Assembly (NCBI RefSeq): GCF_001310085.1
Contig: NZ_CP012643.1
Span: 1,023,001-1,087,000 of the forward strand
Source: Rufibacter tibetensis
GTDB lineage: Bacteria > Bacteroidota > Bacteroidia > Cytophagales > Hymenobacteraceae
DNA: 64,000 nucleotides
Reading direction: 5' to 3'
Shown here: positions 1 to 7,367 of the stretch, in pieces
Numbering within the stretch: position 1 is the first letter of the stretch
Layout: every line of letters begins with the position of its first letter
Notes under the pieces: model-generated
The model's database searches: none
What the model saw: the letters and a program-made list of their open reading frames with translations, nothing else
What the model was told of the DNA's origin: nothing
Program-made: the position numbers and the translations under genes

Positions 1-1
1 T

Positions 2-1150
2 GAAAACGGCTTGGATGGACTGGACAAGTTCTCCTTCATCCGCCGCAAAGAAAACTTCTCCGACCAGGAGCGCTATTCGGTAGTGACTGGCGGGGCTGGG
101 TTTGTGGGCACCAACTTAGCCAAGCGACTTTTAGAGCAAGGCAAACGCGTACTTATTTTCGATAACCTTTCCCGCACCGGCGTAGAGCGCAACCTGCAGT
201 GGCTGCACCAAAACTACGGCGACAAGCTGGAAGTGTATGTGGGCGATATCCGGGATTTGCATGCCGTGAAACGCGTCATGAAGTACGCCAATGAGGTGTA
301 TCATTTCGCGGCTCAGGTAGCGGTAACCACTTCCCTAACTGGCCCCATCCAGGACTTTGAAATCAATGCCCGTGGTGTGGTGAACGTGCTGGAAGCCATC
401 AGAGCCCAGGACAACCCACCGCCGTTGGTGTTTACGTCCACCAATAAAGTGTACGGCGGTCTGGAAGACCTTCGCTTCATCCAAAACGGCACCCGCTACA
501 ATCCCTCAGACAAGCACATCAAAGCCAATGGTATCTCTGAGGCGCGTCCGCTGGATTTTCATAGTCCGTACGGCTGCTCCAAAGGCGCTGCTGACCAGTA
601 CGTGGTAGACTACGCCAGAACCTATGGCATTCCGGCCGTGGTGTTTAGAATGAGCTGCATCTACGGCCCGCACCAATATGGCAACGAAGACCAGGGCTGG
701 GTGGCGCACTTCGCCATTAGAGCTATTGAGAATAAGGCCATCAGCATTTACGGCGATGGCAAGCAGGTGCGTGACATCCTGTTTGTGGAAGACCTGGTAG
801 ATGCGTTTTTGCTGGCGCAGGAGAACATGCAGGAGCTTTCGGGGCAGGCCTTCAACATTGGCGGTGGTGTGAAAAATACCACCAGTCTGCTTGAGTTGCT
901 GGATTTGATTGGCACCTACCGCGGCAAGAAAGTGAACCTAAGCTTCGGCGACTGGCGACCCGGCGACCAGCATTACTATGTGTCTGACATCCGCAAGTTC
1001 CACGAGGCCACCGGCTGGTACCCTAAAAACAGCGTGCAGGAAGGCGTAGCCAAACTCTACCAATGGCTGTGCGAGACCAGAGGCATTGAAGTCTCTTTGA
1101 AAGCTCCCGTAGCTGTGGAACAAGAAACCGATAACGTAGCAGTAGCATAA
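2..1150 (+). CDS. CDP-paratose 2-epimerase-like NAD-dependent sugar epimerase, 5' end outside window
   Basis: Extended short-chain dehydrogenase that should epimerise or otherwise rework a nucleotide-activated sugar in the cytoplasm. Counting from the TTG at 11, the Rossmann motif TGGAGFVG lies at residues 26-33, an acidic residue after beta-2 (IFDN) at 51, the STNKVYG motif at 143-149 and the catalytic Tyr187-xxx-Lys191 in SPYGCSK. STNKVYG plus the MSCIYGPHQ and GDGKQVRDILFVEDL stretches are what I know from the RfbE/CDP-paratose 2-epimerase branch. The reading frame is open to the first bases of the window and about 22 residues precede the first beta strand, so the true start is upstream and there may be an N-terminal extension or fusion. 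A GTG at 83 would cut into the first strand and is a poor start. It heads a same-strand run of sugar genes; the next gene begins 6 bases after its stop. Substrate is inferred only from family resemblance. Confidence 0.88.
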   Translation, partial: ENGLDGLDKFSFIRRKENFSDQERYSVVTGGAGFVGTNLAKRLLEQGKRVLIFDNLSRTGVERNLQWLHQNYGDKLEVYVGDIRDLHAVKRVMKYANEVYHFAAQVAVTTSLTGPIQDFEINARGVVNVLEAIRAQDNPPPLVFTSTNKVYGGLEDLRFIQNGTRYNPSDKHIKANGISEARPLDFHSPYGCSKGAADQYVVDYARTYGIPAVVFRMSCIYGPHQYGNEDQGWVAHFAIRAIENKAISIYGDGKQVRDILFVEDLVDAFLLAQENMQELSGQAFNIGGGVKNTTSLLELLDLIGTYRGKKVNLSFGDWRPGDQHYYVSDIRKFHEATGWYPKNSVQEGVAKLYQWLCETRGIEVSLKAPVAVEQETDNVAVA

Positions 1151-1156
1151 CTCATC

Positions 1157-2161
1157 ATGCAAACCGACCTATTCCAAGAAACCCTTCCCACCACTGAAGC
1201 CACCACCATGGCGGCGGCGGTGATTACCGCTCCCAAACAAGTAGAAATTCAGGAACTGGCGCTGCCAGAACCAAGCGCCACTCAAGTCCGCATAAAGCTG
1301 GAAGGCTGCGGGCTTTGCGCATCTAATATTCCCGTGTGGGAAGGCCGCGAGTGGTTCTCCTATCCTATCCCGGCCGGTAATCCGGGCCACGAAGGCTGGG
1401 GCATCATTGACGCCGTGGGCGCTGAGGTGAAAGACCTGAACGTAGGCGACCGCGTAGCCGCCCTTTCCTATAATTCCTATGCCGCTTATGACGTAGCCGA
1501 AGCCACCTCGCTGGTGATGTTACCAAAGTCCTTGGCGGGCAAACCGTTCCCCGGCGAGCCCTTGGGTTGCGCCATGAACATCTTCAAACGCTCTGACATT
1601 AAAGCAGGCCAGACCGTCGCTATTCTGGGCATCGGGTTTCTGGGAGCTTTACTCGTACAATTAGCCAAAGAGGCGGGCGCCAGGGTTATTGCCATCTCCC
1701 AGCGTCCGTTCTCTCTGGACATTGCCCAGCAATGCGGCGCCGATGAAATCATCCCGATGGATGACCACTACAAAATCATTGAGCGCGTGAAAGACCTCAC
1801 CGAAGGCGTTTTCTGTGACCGTGTGATTGAGTGCACCGGCAAAGAATGGCCCTTGAACCTAGCTGGCGAACTGTGCAAAGAGCGTGGCCGCCTCATCATT
1901 GCCGGCTTCCACCAGGACGGCATGCGCCAGGTGAACATACAGCTTTGGAACTGGCGCGGCCTGGACGTGATCAACGCTCACGAACGCGACCCGCAGATGT
2001 ACTTAGATGGTATCAAAGAAGCGGTAGAAGCTGTGGAAAGCGGCCGTTTGAAACCCGAGATGCTCTACACCCATACCTTCCCACTGGAGAAAATGGACGA
2101 GGCCTTCGCCGCCTTGACCGTTCGCCCGGACGGTTTCATGAAGGCGATTGTGACGATGTGA
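1157..2161 (+). CDS. Zinc-binding medium-chain dehydrogenase (MDR superfamily)
   Basis: A 334-residue alcohol/polyol-type dehydrogenase expected to oxidise or reduce a sugar or polyol hydroxyl with NAD(P). Catalytic zinc ligands are visible as Cys54 (GLCASN), His78-Glu79 (GHEGWG) and probably Cys138 (PLGCAMN). The nucleotide-binding loop GIGFLG is at 158-163. The four-cysteine lobe of the structural zinc site seen in classical alcohol dehydrogenases is absent; the region after Gly97 runs straight through (LSYNSYAAYDVAE), so this is a single-zinc type. ATG at 1157 gives about 17 extra residues before the core fold; the internal ATG at 1208 is a possible alternative start. Six bases separate it from the epimerase and a sugar oxidoreductase follows, so it probably belongs to the same nucleotide-sugar or glycoside pathway. 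The exact substrate cannot be read from sequence. Confidence 0.9.
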   Translation: MQTDLFQETLPTTEATTMAAAVITAPKQVEIQELALPEPSATQVRIKLEGCGLCASNIPVWEGREWFSYPIPAGNPGHEGWGIIDAVGAEVKDLNVGDRVAALSYNSYAAYDVAEATSLVMLPKSLAGKPFPGEPLGCAMNIFKRSDIKAGQTVAILGIGFLGALLVQLAKEAGARVIAISQRPFSLDIAQQCGADEIIPMDDHYKIIERVKDLTEGVFCDRVIECTGKEWPLNLAGELCKERGRLIIAGFHQDGMRQVNIQLWNWRGLDVINAHERDPQMYLDGIKEAVEAVESGRLKPEMLYTHTFPLEKMDEAFAALTVRPDGFMKAIVTM

Positions 2162-2183
2162 ATCTCGCATTAATGATTCGTAC

Positions 2184-2349
2184 GGACAGGTCGCGACCTG
2201 TCCTACCCGTTTCCCTACGCGGTGAACCACTCTTCATAGCAATGGGCAACGGGTATTCCTTTGAACAACCGTTTAGGACAGGTCGCGACCTGTCCCTACA
2301 ACCACAACAACCCGTTTCCCACCTCTTTTTTATAAAACAGGTGGGAAAC
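2184..2349. repeat. Palindromic repeat cluster (two copies of a 20-bp perfect palindrome plus a hairpin)
   Basis: The perfect palindrome GGACAGGTCGCGACCTGTCC occurs at 2184-2203 and again at 2276-2295, each followed by CTAC-type flanks and a CCCGTTTCCC stretch. Immediately after, GTTTCCCACCT (2314-2324) and its exact complement (2339-2349) form an 11-bp stem. The cluster fills the space between the dehydrogenase and the oxidoreductase. It looks like a REP-type intergenic element; no transposase is nearby. Confidence 0.8.
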
Positions 2350-2391
2350 CTTTTGCTTCTACAAAGAAGCTCAACCGAATCCTTTACTCTA

Positions 2392-3429
2392 ATGACTGAA
2401 GATACTTTACTAGAACCTACTCCAGAAGCAACTGCTTCTGCTTCAGATACCTTGAAACTCGGCTTTCTAGGCATCGGCTGGATTGGCCGTAACCGCATGG
2501 AAGCCATCGCCAATGCGGGCCTAGCCGAGGTAACCGCTGTGGTAGACCCGGCACCGCAAAACGTGGAGGAAGCGCAGAGAACTGCTCCTGCCGCCAAAGT
2601 GGGGGAAAGCATTGAAGATTTACTAACCGAAGATATAGACGGCGTTGTCATCGCTACGCCAAGCGCCTTCCATGCCGACCAATCTATCCAAGCTTTAGAG
2701 AGTGGAAAAGCCGTTTTCTGCCAAAAGCCATTAGGCAGATTTGCCGAGGAAACCAGACGCGTAGTGGAAGCAGCCCGCAAAGCTGATACGCTCTTAGGCG
2801 TGGACCTCTCCTACCGCAGCACCGTGGCCATGCGCAAAGTCTACGACCTGGTAAAATCCGGCGAACTGGGCGACATCTACGGCGTGGAACTGGTATTCCA
2901 TAACGCGTATGGTCCTGACAAACCCTGGTTCTACGACCCCAAGCTTTCTGGCGGTGGCTGTGTGATTGACCTAGGCGTGCACCTGGTGGATTTGGCGCTT
3001 TGGACCCTCAACTTCCCAGTCGTGGAAAGCGTGACCAGCAGCTTGTTCTCCAAAGGCCAACGCCTGACCTCTTCAGCAGAAACCGTAGAGGACTACGCTA
3101 CTGCCAGCATACAATTAGCCACTGGTCCGCACGTGCAATTGAGCTGTTCCTGGAACTTGCCCGCCGGGCAGGAAGCCATCATAAGTGCCACGTTCTACGG
3201 TACCAACGGCGGCGCGGCTTTCAAAAACGTGAACGGCTCTTTCTATGATTTCGTGGCCGAACGGTTCTGGGGCACTCAAACCGAGATCCTCGTTTCCCCG
3301 CCGGATACCTGGGGCGGACGAGCCGGGGTAGAGTGGGCGCAGCGCGTCGCCAAAGGCGAAAAATTTAACGAAGAAGCCGAGCAGTTTGTGAAAGTAGCAG
3401 AAGTACTGGACAAAATTTATGGTAGATAA
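2392..3429 (+). CDS. Gfo/Idh/MocA family oxidoreductase
   Basis: A 345-residue NAD(P)-dependent oxidoreductase of the glucose-fructose oxidoreductase / inositol dehydrogenase / rhizopine family, cytoplasmic. The Rossmann loop GIGWIG is at residues 27-32 and the conserved lysine motif that is usually EKP reads QKP here (111-113). The C-terminal half has the family's Gly-rich sheet (SGGGCVIDLGVHLVDLAL). The frame is open far upstream, back into the dehydrogenase gene, but the 2162-2391 stretch is occupied by palindromic repeats, so the ATG at 2392, just before the acidic leader and the Rossmann strand, is the sensible start. Its end overlaps the following GT4 gene by 11 bases, suggesting coupled translation. 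Family members act on free sugars, nucleotide sugars or inositol; with inositol-phosphate synthase in the same locus an inositol-type substrate is possible but unproven. Confidence 0.9.
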   Translation: MTEDTLLEPTPEATASASDTLKLGFLGIGWIGRNRMEAIANAGLAEVTAVVDPAPQNVEEAQRTAPAAKVGESIEDLLTEDIDGVVIATPSAFHADQSIQALESGKAVFCQKPLGRFAEETRRVVEAARKADTLLGVDLSYRSTVAMRKVYDLVKSGELGDIYGVELVFHNAYGPDKPWFYDPKLSGGGCVIDLGVHLVDLALWTLNFPVVESVTSSLFSKGQRLTSSAETVEDYATASIQLATGPHVQLSCSWNLPAGQEAIISATFYGTNGGAAFKNVNGSFYDFVAERFWGTQTEILVSPPDTWGGRAGVEWAQRVAKGEKFNEEAEQFVKVAEVLDKIYGR

Positions 3430-4543
3430 ACCGCATCGGCGCGTACTTATGACCACCGACAGCGTGGGTGGAGTCTGGACCTACAGTCTGGAGCTCATCC
3501 GTGCGTTGGCGCCGCATAACGTACACTTTTACCTCGCCACCATGGGTGCCGCCATCACCCTGCAACAACGGCAGGAATTGGTAGCCCTCACCAACGTGAC
3601 GGTGTACGAAAGTGAATACCAGCTGGAATGGATGGATAACCCCTGGGCTGAAGTAGATCAGGCCGGCGAGTGGCTCCTGGAACTAAGCGAACAGCTCAAT
3701 CCAGACCTCATCCACCTGAACAACTTCTGCCATGGCCAACTGCCCTGGAACAAGCCGGTGCTCATGGTCATTCATTCGTGCGTGCAGACTTGGTGGCGTG
3801 CCCTGAAAAGCGAAAATGCACCTTCAAACTGGAACACCTATTTTGAACGTGTGCGCGACGGGTTACACGCCGCTGATTTGGTGATAGCGCCTACCCAAGC
3901 CATGTTGGAAGAAGCCACTGCCGTTTATGGGCAGTTTACCAAAAAGAAGGTCATCAACAACGGTAGAGACCCCCATGCCTTTCACTTCGGGCAGAAGGAG
4001 CCGTTTATCTTCAGCATGGGACGCGTGTGGGATGAAGCCAAGAATATTGCCCTGCTCACCCAGGTAGCCGACCAGGTTTCCTGGCCTATATACATTGCTG
4101 GCGATGCCGTGCATCCATCCACTGGTGACAACAAGCTGTTCAAGAACGTCCATTTCCTAGGCAAGCTCTCGCAACGCGAAGTAGCTGATTGGCTTTCCCG
4201 CGCTTCGTTGTACGTGCTGCCTGCCATGTATGAGCCGTTCGGCCTGTCTATTCTGGAAGCCGCATTTTCGGGTTGTGCGTTAGTGTTAGGCAAGATTAAC
4301 AGCTTGAAAGAAATATGGGGCACCTCCGCGGAATACGTGAACACCAATGACGCCTACGGGCTTGCCACCATCCTCCAAAAACTGATCAAAGATGAATTCC
4401 TGCGCAACATCATGGCTTGCCGGGCGGTGAAAAAAGCACAGGACTATACCACAGAACTTATGGCCCAGGAGTACCTGCAAGCTTATGCTTCATTACCAAA
4501 ACGCGAGGCGGTAATTGCGCCTGATCCAGTGGAGACGTTGTAA
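3419..4543 (+). CDS. Glycosyltransferase family 4 protein
   Basis: A 374-residue retaining GT-B glycosyltransferase with the two-lobed layout of GT4. The N-terminal lobe carries the GGVWTYSLEL loop near residues 18-27 that binds the acceptor side, and the C-terminal lobe has the donor-binding EX7E motif, Glu272 to Glu280 within YEPFGLSILEAA. The ATG at 3419 lies inside the end of the preceding oxidoreductase gene (11-base overlap). No signal peptide or membrane segment is seen, so it should act at the cytoplasmic face on a soluble or lipid-linked acceptor. It is the first of four glycosyltransferases in a row. Donor and acceptor are unknown; the upstream nucleotide-sugar enzymes may supply its donor. 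Confidence 0.92.
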   Translation: MVDKPHRRVLMTTDSVGGVWTYSLELIRALAPHNVHFYLATMGAAITLQQRQELVALTNVTVYESEYQLEWMDNPWAEVDQAGEWLLELSEQLNPDLIHLNNFCHGQLPWNKPVLMVIHSCVQTWWRALKSENAPSNWNTYFERVRDGLHAADLVIAPTQAMLEEATAVYGQFTKKKVINNGRDPHAFHFGQKEPFIFSMGRVWDEAKNIALLTQVADQVSWPIYIAGDAVHPSTGDNKLFKNVHFLGKLSQREVADWLSRASLYVLPAMYEPFGLSILEAAFSGCALVLGKINSLKEIWGTSAEYVNTNDAYGLATILQKLIKDEFLRNIMACRAVKKAQDYTTELMAQEYLQAYASLPKREAVIAPDPVETL

Positions 4544-4564
4544 GGTTTCGCTTTAAAAAAACGG

Positions 4565-4733
4565 TATGGTTCAAGTCTGTGACTTGGACCTAAAATGACC
4601 TGAAGTTTGCAACTTCAGTGAGGCGACAGCCTCAAGACACACCTGCTGTTCAAATGAATTGCTGAAAAGCATAAGGTATACGGCAGTTACAAACTGCCAT
4701 CATTGTAGGTCCAAGTCACAGACTTGAACCATA
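4565..4733. repeat. Composite palindromic element with 28-bp perfect terminal inverted repeats
   Basis: Positions 4565-4592 and 4706-4733 are exact reverse complements (begins TATGGTTCAAGTCTGTGACT). Nested inside are three further palindromes: CTGAAGTT/AACTTCAG at 4600-4618, TGAGGC/GCCTCA at 4619-4634 and GGCAGTT/AACTGCC at 4682-4698. It fills most of the gap between two glycosyltransferase genes. No coding capacity is visible, so it would have to be mobilised in trans if mobile. Confidence 0.85.
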
Positions 4734-4753
4734 GAATAAAAAGAAAAATAGAA

Positions 4754-4784
4754 GTCTAGTTTCTAACATCTAGTTACTAGCATC
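4754..4784 (+). promoter_or_regulatory. Leader repeat, copy 1, upstream of CgeB-like gene
   Basis: A 31-base stretch starting GTCTAG and ending CATC, built from a repeated CTAnCATCTA-type unit, lies 15 bases before the ATG at 4799. An equivalent stretch (27 of 31 bases the same) lies 7 bases before the related gene at 7368. Conservation in front of two paralogous genes suggests a shared 5' leader or regulatory site, or a co-duplicated remnant. Confidence 0.5.
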
Positions 4785-4798
4785 AAACCTACAGAACT

Positions 4799-5938
4799 AT
4801 GAAACTGGTTTTATTTTACCACTCCCTCCTCTCAGACTGGAACCACGGCAATGCTCACTTCCTGCGCGGCATTGTGCAGGAACTCAAGAGCCGCGGCCAT
4901 GACGTGCAGGTCTATGAACCTAAAGACGGCTGGAGCCTCAGCAACCTCATCTCGCAATACGGCGAGGAGAAGATTGAGGAACTCCACCAATATTACCCGG
5001 GCCTGGACACCAACTTCTACGAGCTGGACACGCTCAATTTAGATGAGGTGCTGGCAGGTGCAGATTTGGTGCTAGTGCACGAATGGAACGACCATGACCT
5101 AGTGCGTTTGGTGGGCGAACATAGAAGCAAAAACAACTATCGGCTGCTCTTCCATGACACGCACCACCGTGCCGTGACCGAGCGCGAGAGCATGGCGGCT
5201 TACGACCTCAGCCACTATGACGGCGTACTGGCCTTCGGGAATGTCATCAAAGAATTGTACCTGAACGAAGGTTGGACGAAGAAAGCCTGGACCTGGCACG
5301 AAGCCGCCGATACCCGTATTTTCTATCCGCGTACCGCTACCGAGAAAGAAGGCGATTTAGTTTGGATTGGCAACTGGGGCGACGAAGAACGTACTGCCGA
5401 ACTACACGAATTCCTGCTGAACCCGGTGAAAGAACTGGGCCTGAAAGCCAAAGTATACGGCGTTCGGTACCCAGACCACGCTATTAAATCGCTGGCCGAG
5501 GCCGGTATTGAATACGGTGAGTGGCTGCCCAACTACAAAGCACCAGAGGTATTTGCCAAGTACAAAGTGACCGTGCACGTGCCGCGCAGGCCGTACGTAG
5601 AGGCTTTGCCGGGTATCCCCACCATCCGTCCGTTTGAGGCGCTGGCTTGCAGCATTCCGTTGATTACCGCGCCATGGGAAGATGCCGAACACCTATTCAC
5701 GCCTGGCCAAGATTTCCTGGTCGCCAAAAACGGTGAGGAAATGAAAAAACATCTACAAACTGTGTTGCAAGACCAACGGTTCACTCAAGACATGGTCGCC
5801 GACGGCCTGCGCACCATTAACCGCAGGCACTCCTGCTCGCACCGCGTGAACGAGTTGGAGGAGATCTGCGAAGAACTCGGCATCGCGCCCGAAAAAATCT
5901 ATCCATCTTCAAAATCCCCTGTGACCCATGCAGAATAA
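4799..5938 (+). CDS. CgeB-like glycosyltransferase (COG4641 type), paralogue 1
   Basis: A 379-residue GT-B-like protein of the CgeB/glycosyltransferase-1 group, no signal peptide or membrane segment. The N-terminus KLVLFYHSL with HGNAHFLRGIVQELKSRGHDV matches the opening of the two following paralogues. The C-terminal donor-binding region reads PTIRPFEALACSIPLITAPW at about residues 273-292, followed by a loop ending in DFLVAKNGEE, as in CgeB relatives. The middle HDTHHRAVTERE stretch is a plausible active-site loop. It begins after a composite repeat and a leader repeat, and its last 11 bases overlap the next paralogue. CgeB itself is linked to spore-surface polysaccharide in Bacillus; here the role is inferred to be serial glycosylation of the same product. 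Donor sugar unknown. Confidence 0.85.
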   Translation: MKLVLFYHSLLSDWNHGNAHFLRGIVQELKSRGHDVQVYEPKDGWSLSNLISQYGEEKIEELHQYYPGLDTNFYELDTLNLDEVLAGADLVLVHEWNDHDLVRLVGEHRSKNNYRLLFHDTHHRAVTERESMAAYDLSHYDGVLAFGNVIKELYLNEGWTKKAWTWHEAADTRIFYPRTATEKEGDLVWIGNWGDEERTAELHEFLLNPVKELGLKAKVYGVRYPDHAIKSLAEAGIEYGEWLPNYKAPEVFAKYKVTVHVPRRPYVEALPGIPTIRPFEALACSIPLITAPWEDAEHLFTPGQDFLVAKNGEEMKKHLQTVLQDQRFTQDMVADGLRTINRRHSCSHRVNELEEICEELGIAPEKIYPSSKSPVTHAE

Positions 5939-7055
5939 AAAGCTCAACATCGCCTTCTTCGGCTCTAGTCTGGTTTCCGCGTACTGGAACGGTGCCGCCA
6001 CCTACTACCGCGGCATCGTGCGGGCGCTGCATAACCGTGGCCACCAAGTGACTTTCTATGAACCCGATGCCTATCAGCGCCAGGAAAACCGCGACATTCC
6101 GGACCCCGAGTACGCCAAAGTAGTGGTGTATCCGGCCACCCAGGAAGCCGTGTACCAGATGCTGGAAGACGCGGCGTCCGCCGATGTGGTGGTTAAAGCC
6201 AGCGGCGTAGGCGTCTTTGACGAACTCTTGGAAGCTGAGGTGCTGAAACTACAAAGCCAGAACTGCCTCGTCATTTTCTGGGACGTGGACGCACCCGCCA
6301 CCTTGGACCGTGTAGAAAACGACCCCGCCGACCCGTTTAGAGCCCATGTTCCGCAATATGACCTTATTCTGACCTACGGCGGCGGCGACCCGGTCATCAA
6401 TGCCTACGCGAAATTAGTTGCCAAAAAATGCGTTCCGATTTACAACGCCTTGGACACTGCCACCCACTACCCAGTAGCCCCTGAAGAGCGATTCCAATGC
6501 GACCTCGCCTTCTTAGGAAACCGCCTGCCTGACCGTGAAGCCCGCGTAGAGCAGTTCTTTCTGGACGTAGCCACCAAATTACCAGAGCAGCAGTTCATCA
6601 TTGGCGGCAGTGGCTGGGGCGACAAACCCATGAGCGCGAATGTGAACTACATCGGCCACGTGTATACCAAAGAGCACAACGCCTTCAACTGCACGCCCAA
6701 AGCCGTCCTGAACATCAGCCGCGAGAGCATGGCTCGCTACGGCTTCTCGCCCGCCACCCGCGTGTTCGAGGCCGCCGGTGCCAGTGCCTGCATCATCACT
6801 GATTACTGGGAAGGCATCGACTTCTTCTTCGAGCCAGAAACCGAGATTTTGGTAGCCAAAGACGGTGCCGAAGTAGCCGAATTGCTACAAGGTTTAACAC
6901 CAGAACGCGCCAAAGCCATCGGCGAAGCTGCTTATAAAAAAGTCTTGGCCCAACACACCTACGGCCACCGCGCCGATGAACTGGAGCAGTTGCTCTTAAC
7001 TACACCACGCACTGCCACAGCCGCCCCTTCTTCGGCAGACGCCTTTGTGTCTTAA
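5928..7055 (+). CDS. CgeB-like glycosyltransferase (COG4641 type), paralogue 2
   Basis: A 375-residue paralogue of the genes on either side. It opens with NIAFFGSSLVSAYWNGAATY and has HNRGHQVTFYEPDA and NRDIPDPEYAK, which line up with the third paralogue almost position for position. The C-terminal motif RVFEAAGASACIITDYWEGI matches the RxFEAxAxxxxIIxDYWxG signature of the family. The start codon ATG at 5928 overlaps the end of paralogue 1, so the two are probably translated together. A strong terminator hairpin follows its stop, which separates it transcriptionally from paralogue 3. The Ala/Pro/Ser/Thr-rich tail is specific to this copy. Function by inference: glycosyl transfer in the same pathway. 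Confidence 0.87.
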   Translation: MQNKKLNIAFFGSSLVSAYWNGAATYYRGIVRALHNRGHQVTFYEPDAYQRQENRDIPDPEYAKVVVYPATQEAVYQMLEDAASADVVVKASGVGVFDELLEAEVLKLQSQNCLVIFWDVDAPATLDRVENDPADPFRAHVPQYDLILTYGGGDPVINAYAKLVAKKCVPIYNALDTATHYPVAPEERFQCDLAFLGNRLPDREARVEQFFLDVATKLPEQQFIIGGSGWGDKPMSANVNYIGHVYTKEHNAFNCTPKAVLNISRESMARYGFSPATRVFEAAGASACIITDYWEGIDFFFEPETEILVAKDGAEVAELLQGLTPERAKAIGEAAYKKVLAQHTYGHRADELEQLLLTTPRTATAAPSSADAFVS

Positions 7056-7058
7056 TGA

Positions 7059-7107
7059 ATTTTCCGTTCTGGGGCTGTTTTCAAAAATCAACCCCAGAAC
7101 GGAAAAT
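7059..7107 (+). terminator. Terminator hairpin after CgeB paralogue 2
   Basis: Sixteen-bp perfect stem, 7059-7074 with 7092-7107, beginning 3 bases after the stop codon; the loop contains TTTTCAAAAA. Read in the other direction the stem also ends in a T-run, so it could stop transcription both ways. Confidence 0.8.
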
Positions 7108-7114
7108 AGATGAA

Positions 7115-7320
7115 TCGCTGGCGCGAGCTTGCAGCTCGTGTCCGCACGTATGGCAAATTAACTTTTTGTCATCCTGAAAGGACCTTGTGAGCAAACGGCA
7201 ATGGTGTATCTCAAACACTTTCCTAGTTTGCCTACAAGATTCTTCCAAGATGACAAGAGTGTGTGAATCGAATATCACCAAGGATGCGTGCGGACACGAG
7301 CTGCAAGCTCGCGCCAGCGA
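7115..7320. repeat. Nested MITE-like element with 34-bp perfect terminal inverted repeats
   Basis: Positions 7115-7148 (starting TCGCTGGCGCGAGCTTGCAG) and 7287-7320 are exact reverse complements over 34 bases. The outer arms themselves hold a GAGCTTGCAGCTC palindrome. The 138-base interior contains a second, independent repeat (7166-7256). There is no ORF inside. It occupies nearly all of the space between CgeB paralogues 2 and 3. Confidence 0.85.
7166..7256. repeat. About 90-bp inverted repeat family (GTCATCCTGAAAGGACC type), copy 1
   Basis: Begins TTGTCATCCTGAAAGGACCT and ends with CCAAGATGACAA, so the ends are imperfect inverted repeats. Related copies lie at 12081-12170 and 24256-24348. 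This copy sits inside a larger inverted-repeat element. Confidence 0.75.
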
Positions 7321-7330
7321 ATAAATAAAA

Positions 7331-7361
7331 GTCTAGCATCTAACATCTAGATACTAACATC
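7331..7361 (+). promoter_or_regulatory. Leader repeat, copy 2, upstream of CgeB-like gene
   Basis: Thirty-one bases starting GTCTAGCATCTAACATCTAG, 27 of 31 matching the stretch at 4754-4784 before the related gene. It lies 6 bases before the ATG at 7368. Confidence 0.5.
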
Positions 7362-7367
7362 TTCCAC

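Noticed and set aside
1831-2391. Upstream extension of the Gfo/Idh/MocA reading frame into the dehydrogenase gene
   Set aside because: It overlaps the dehydrogenase coding region in another frame and the repeat cluster; the family homology begins at ATG 2392.
2136-2780. 214-residue minus-strand ORF opposite the Gfo/Idh/MocA gene
   Set aside because: Shadow of the real gene; Ser/Arg-rich and spans the repeat cluster.
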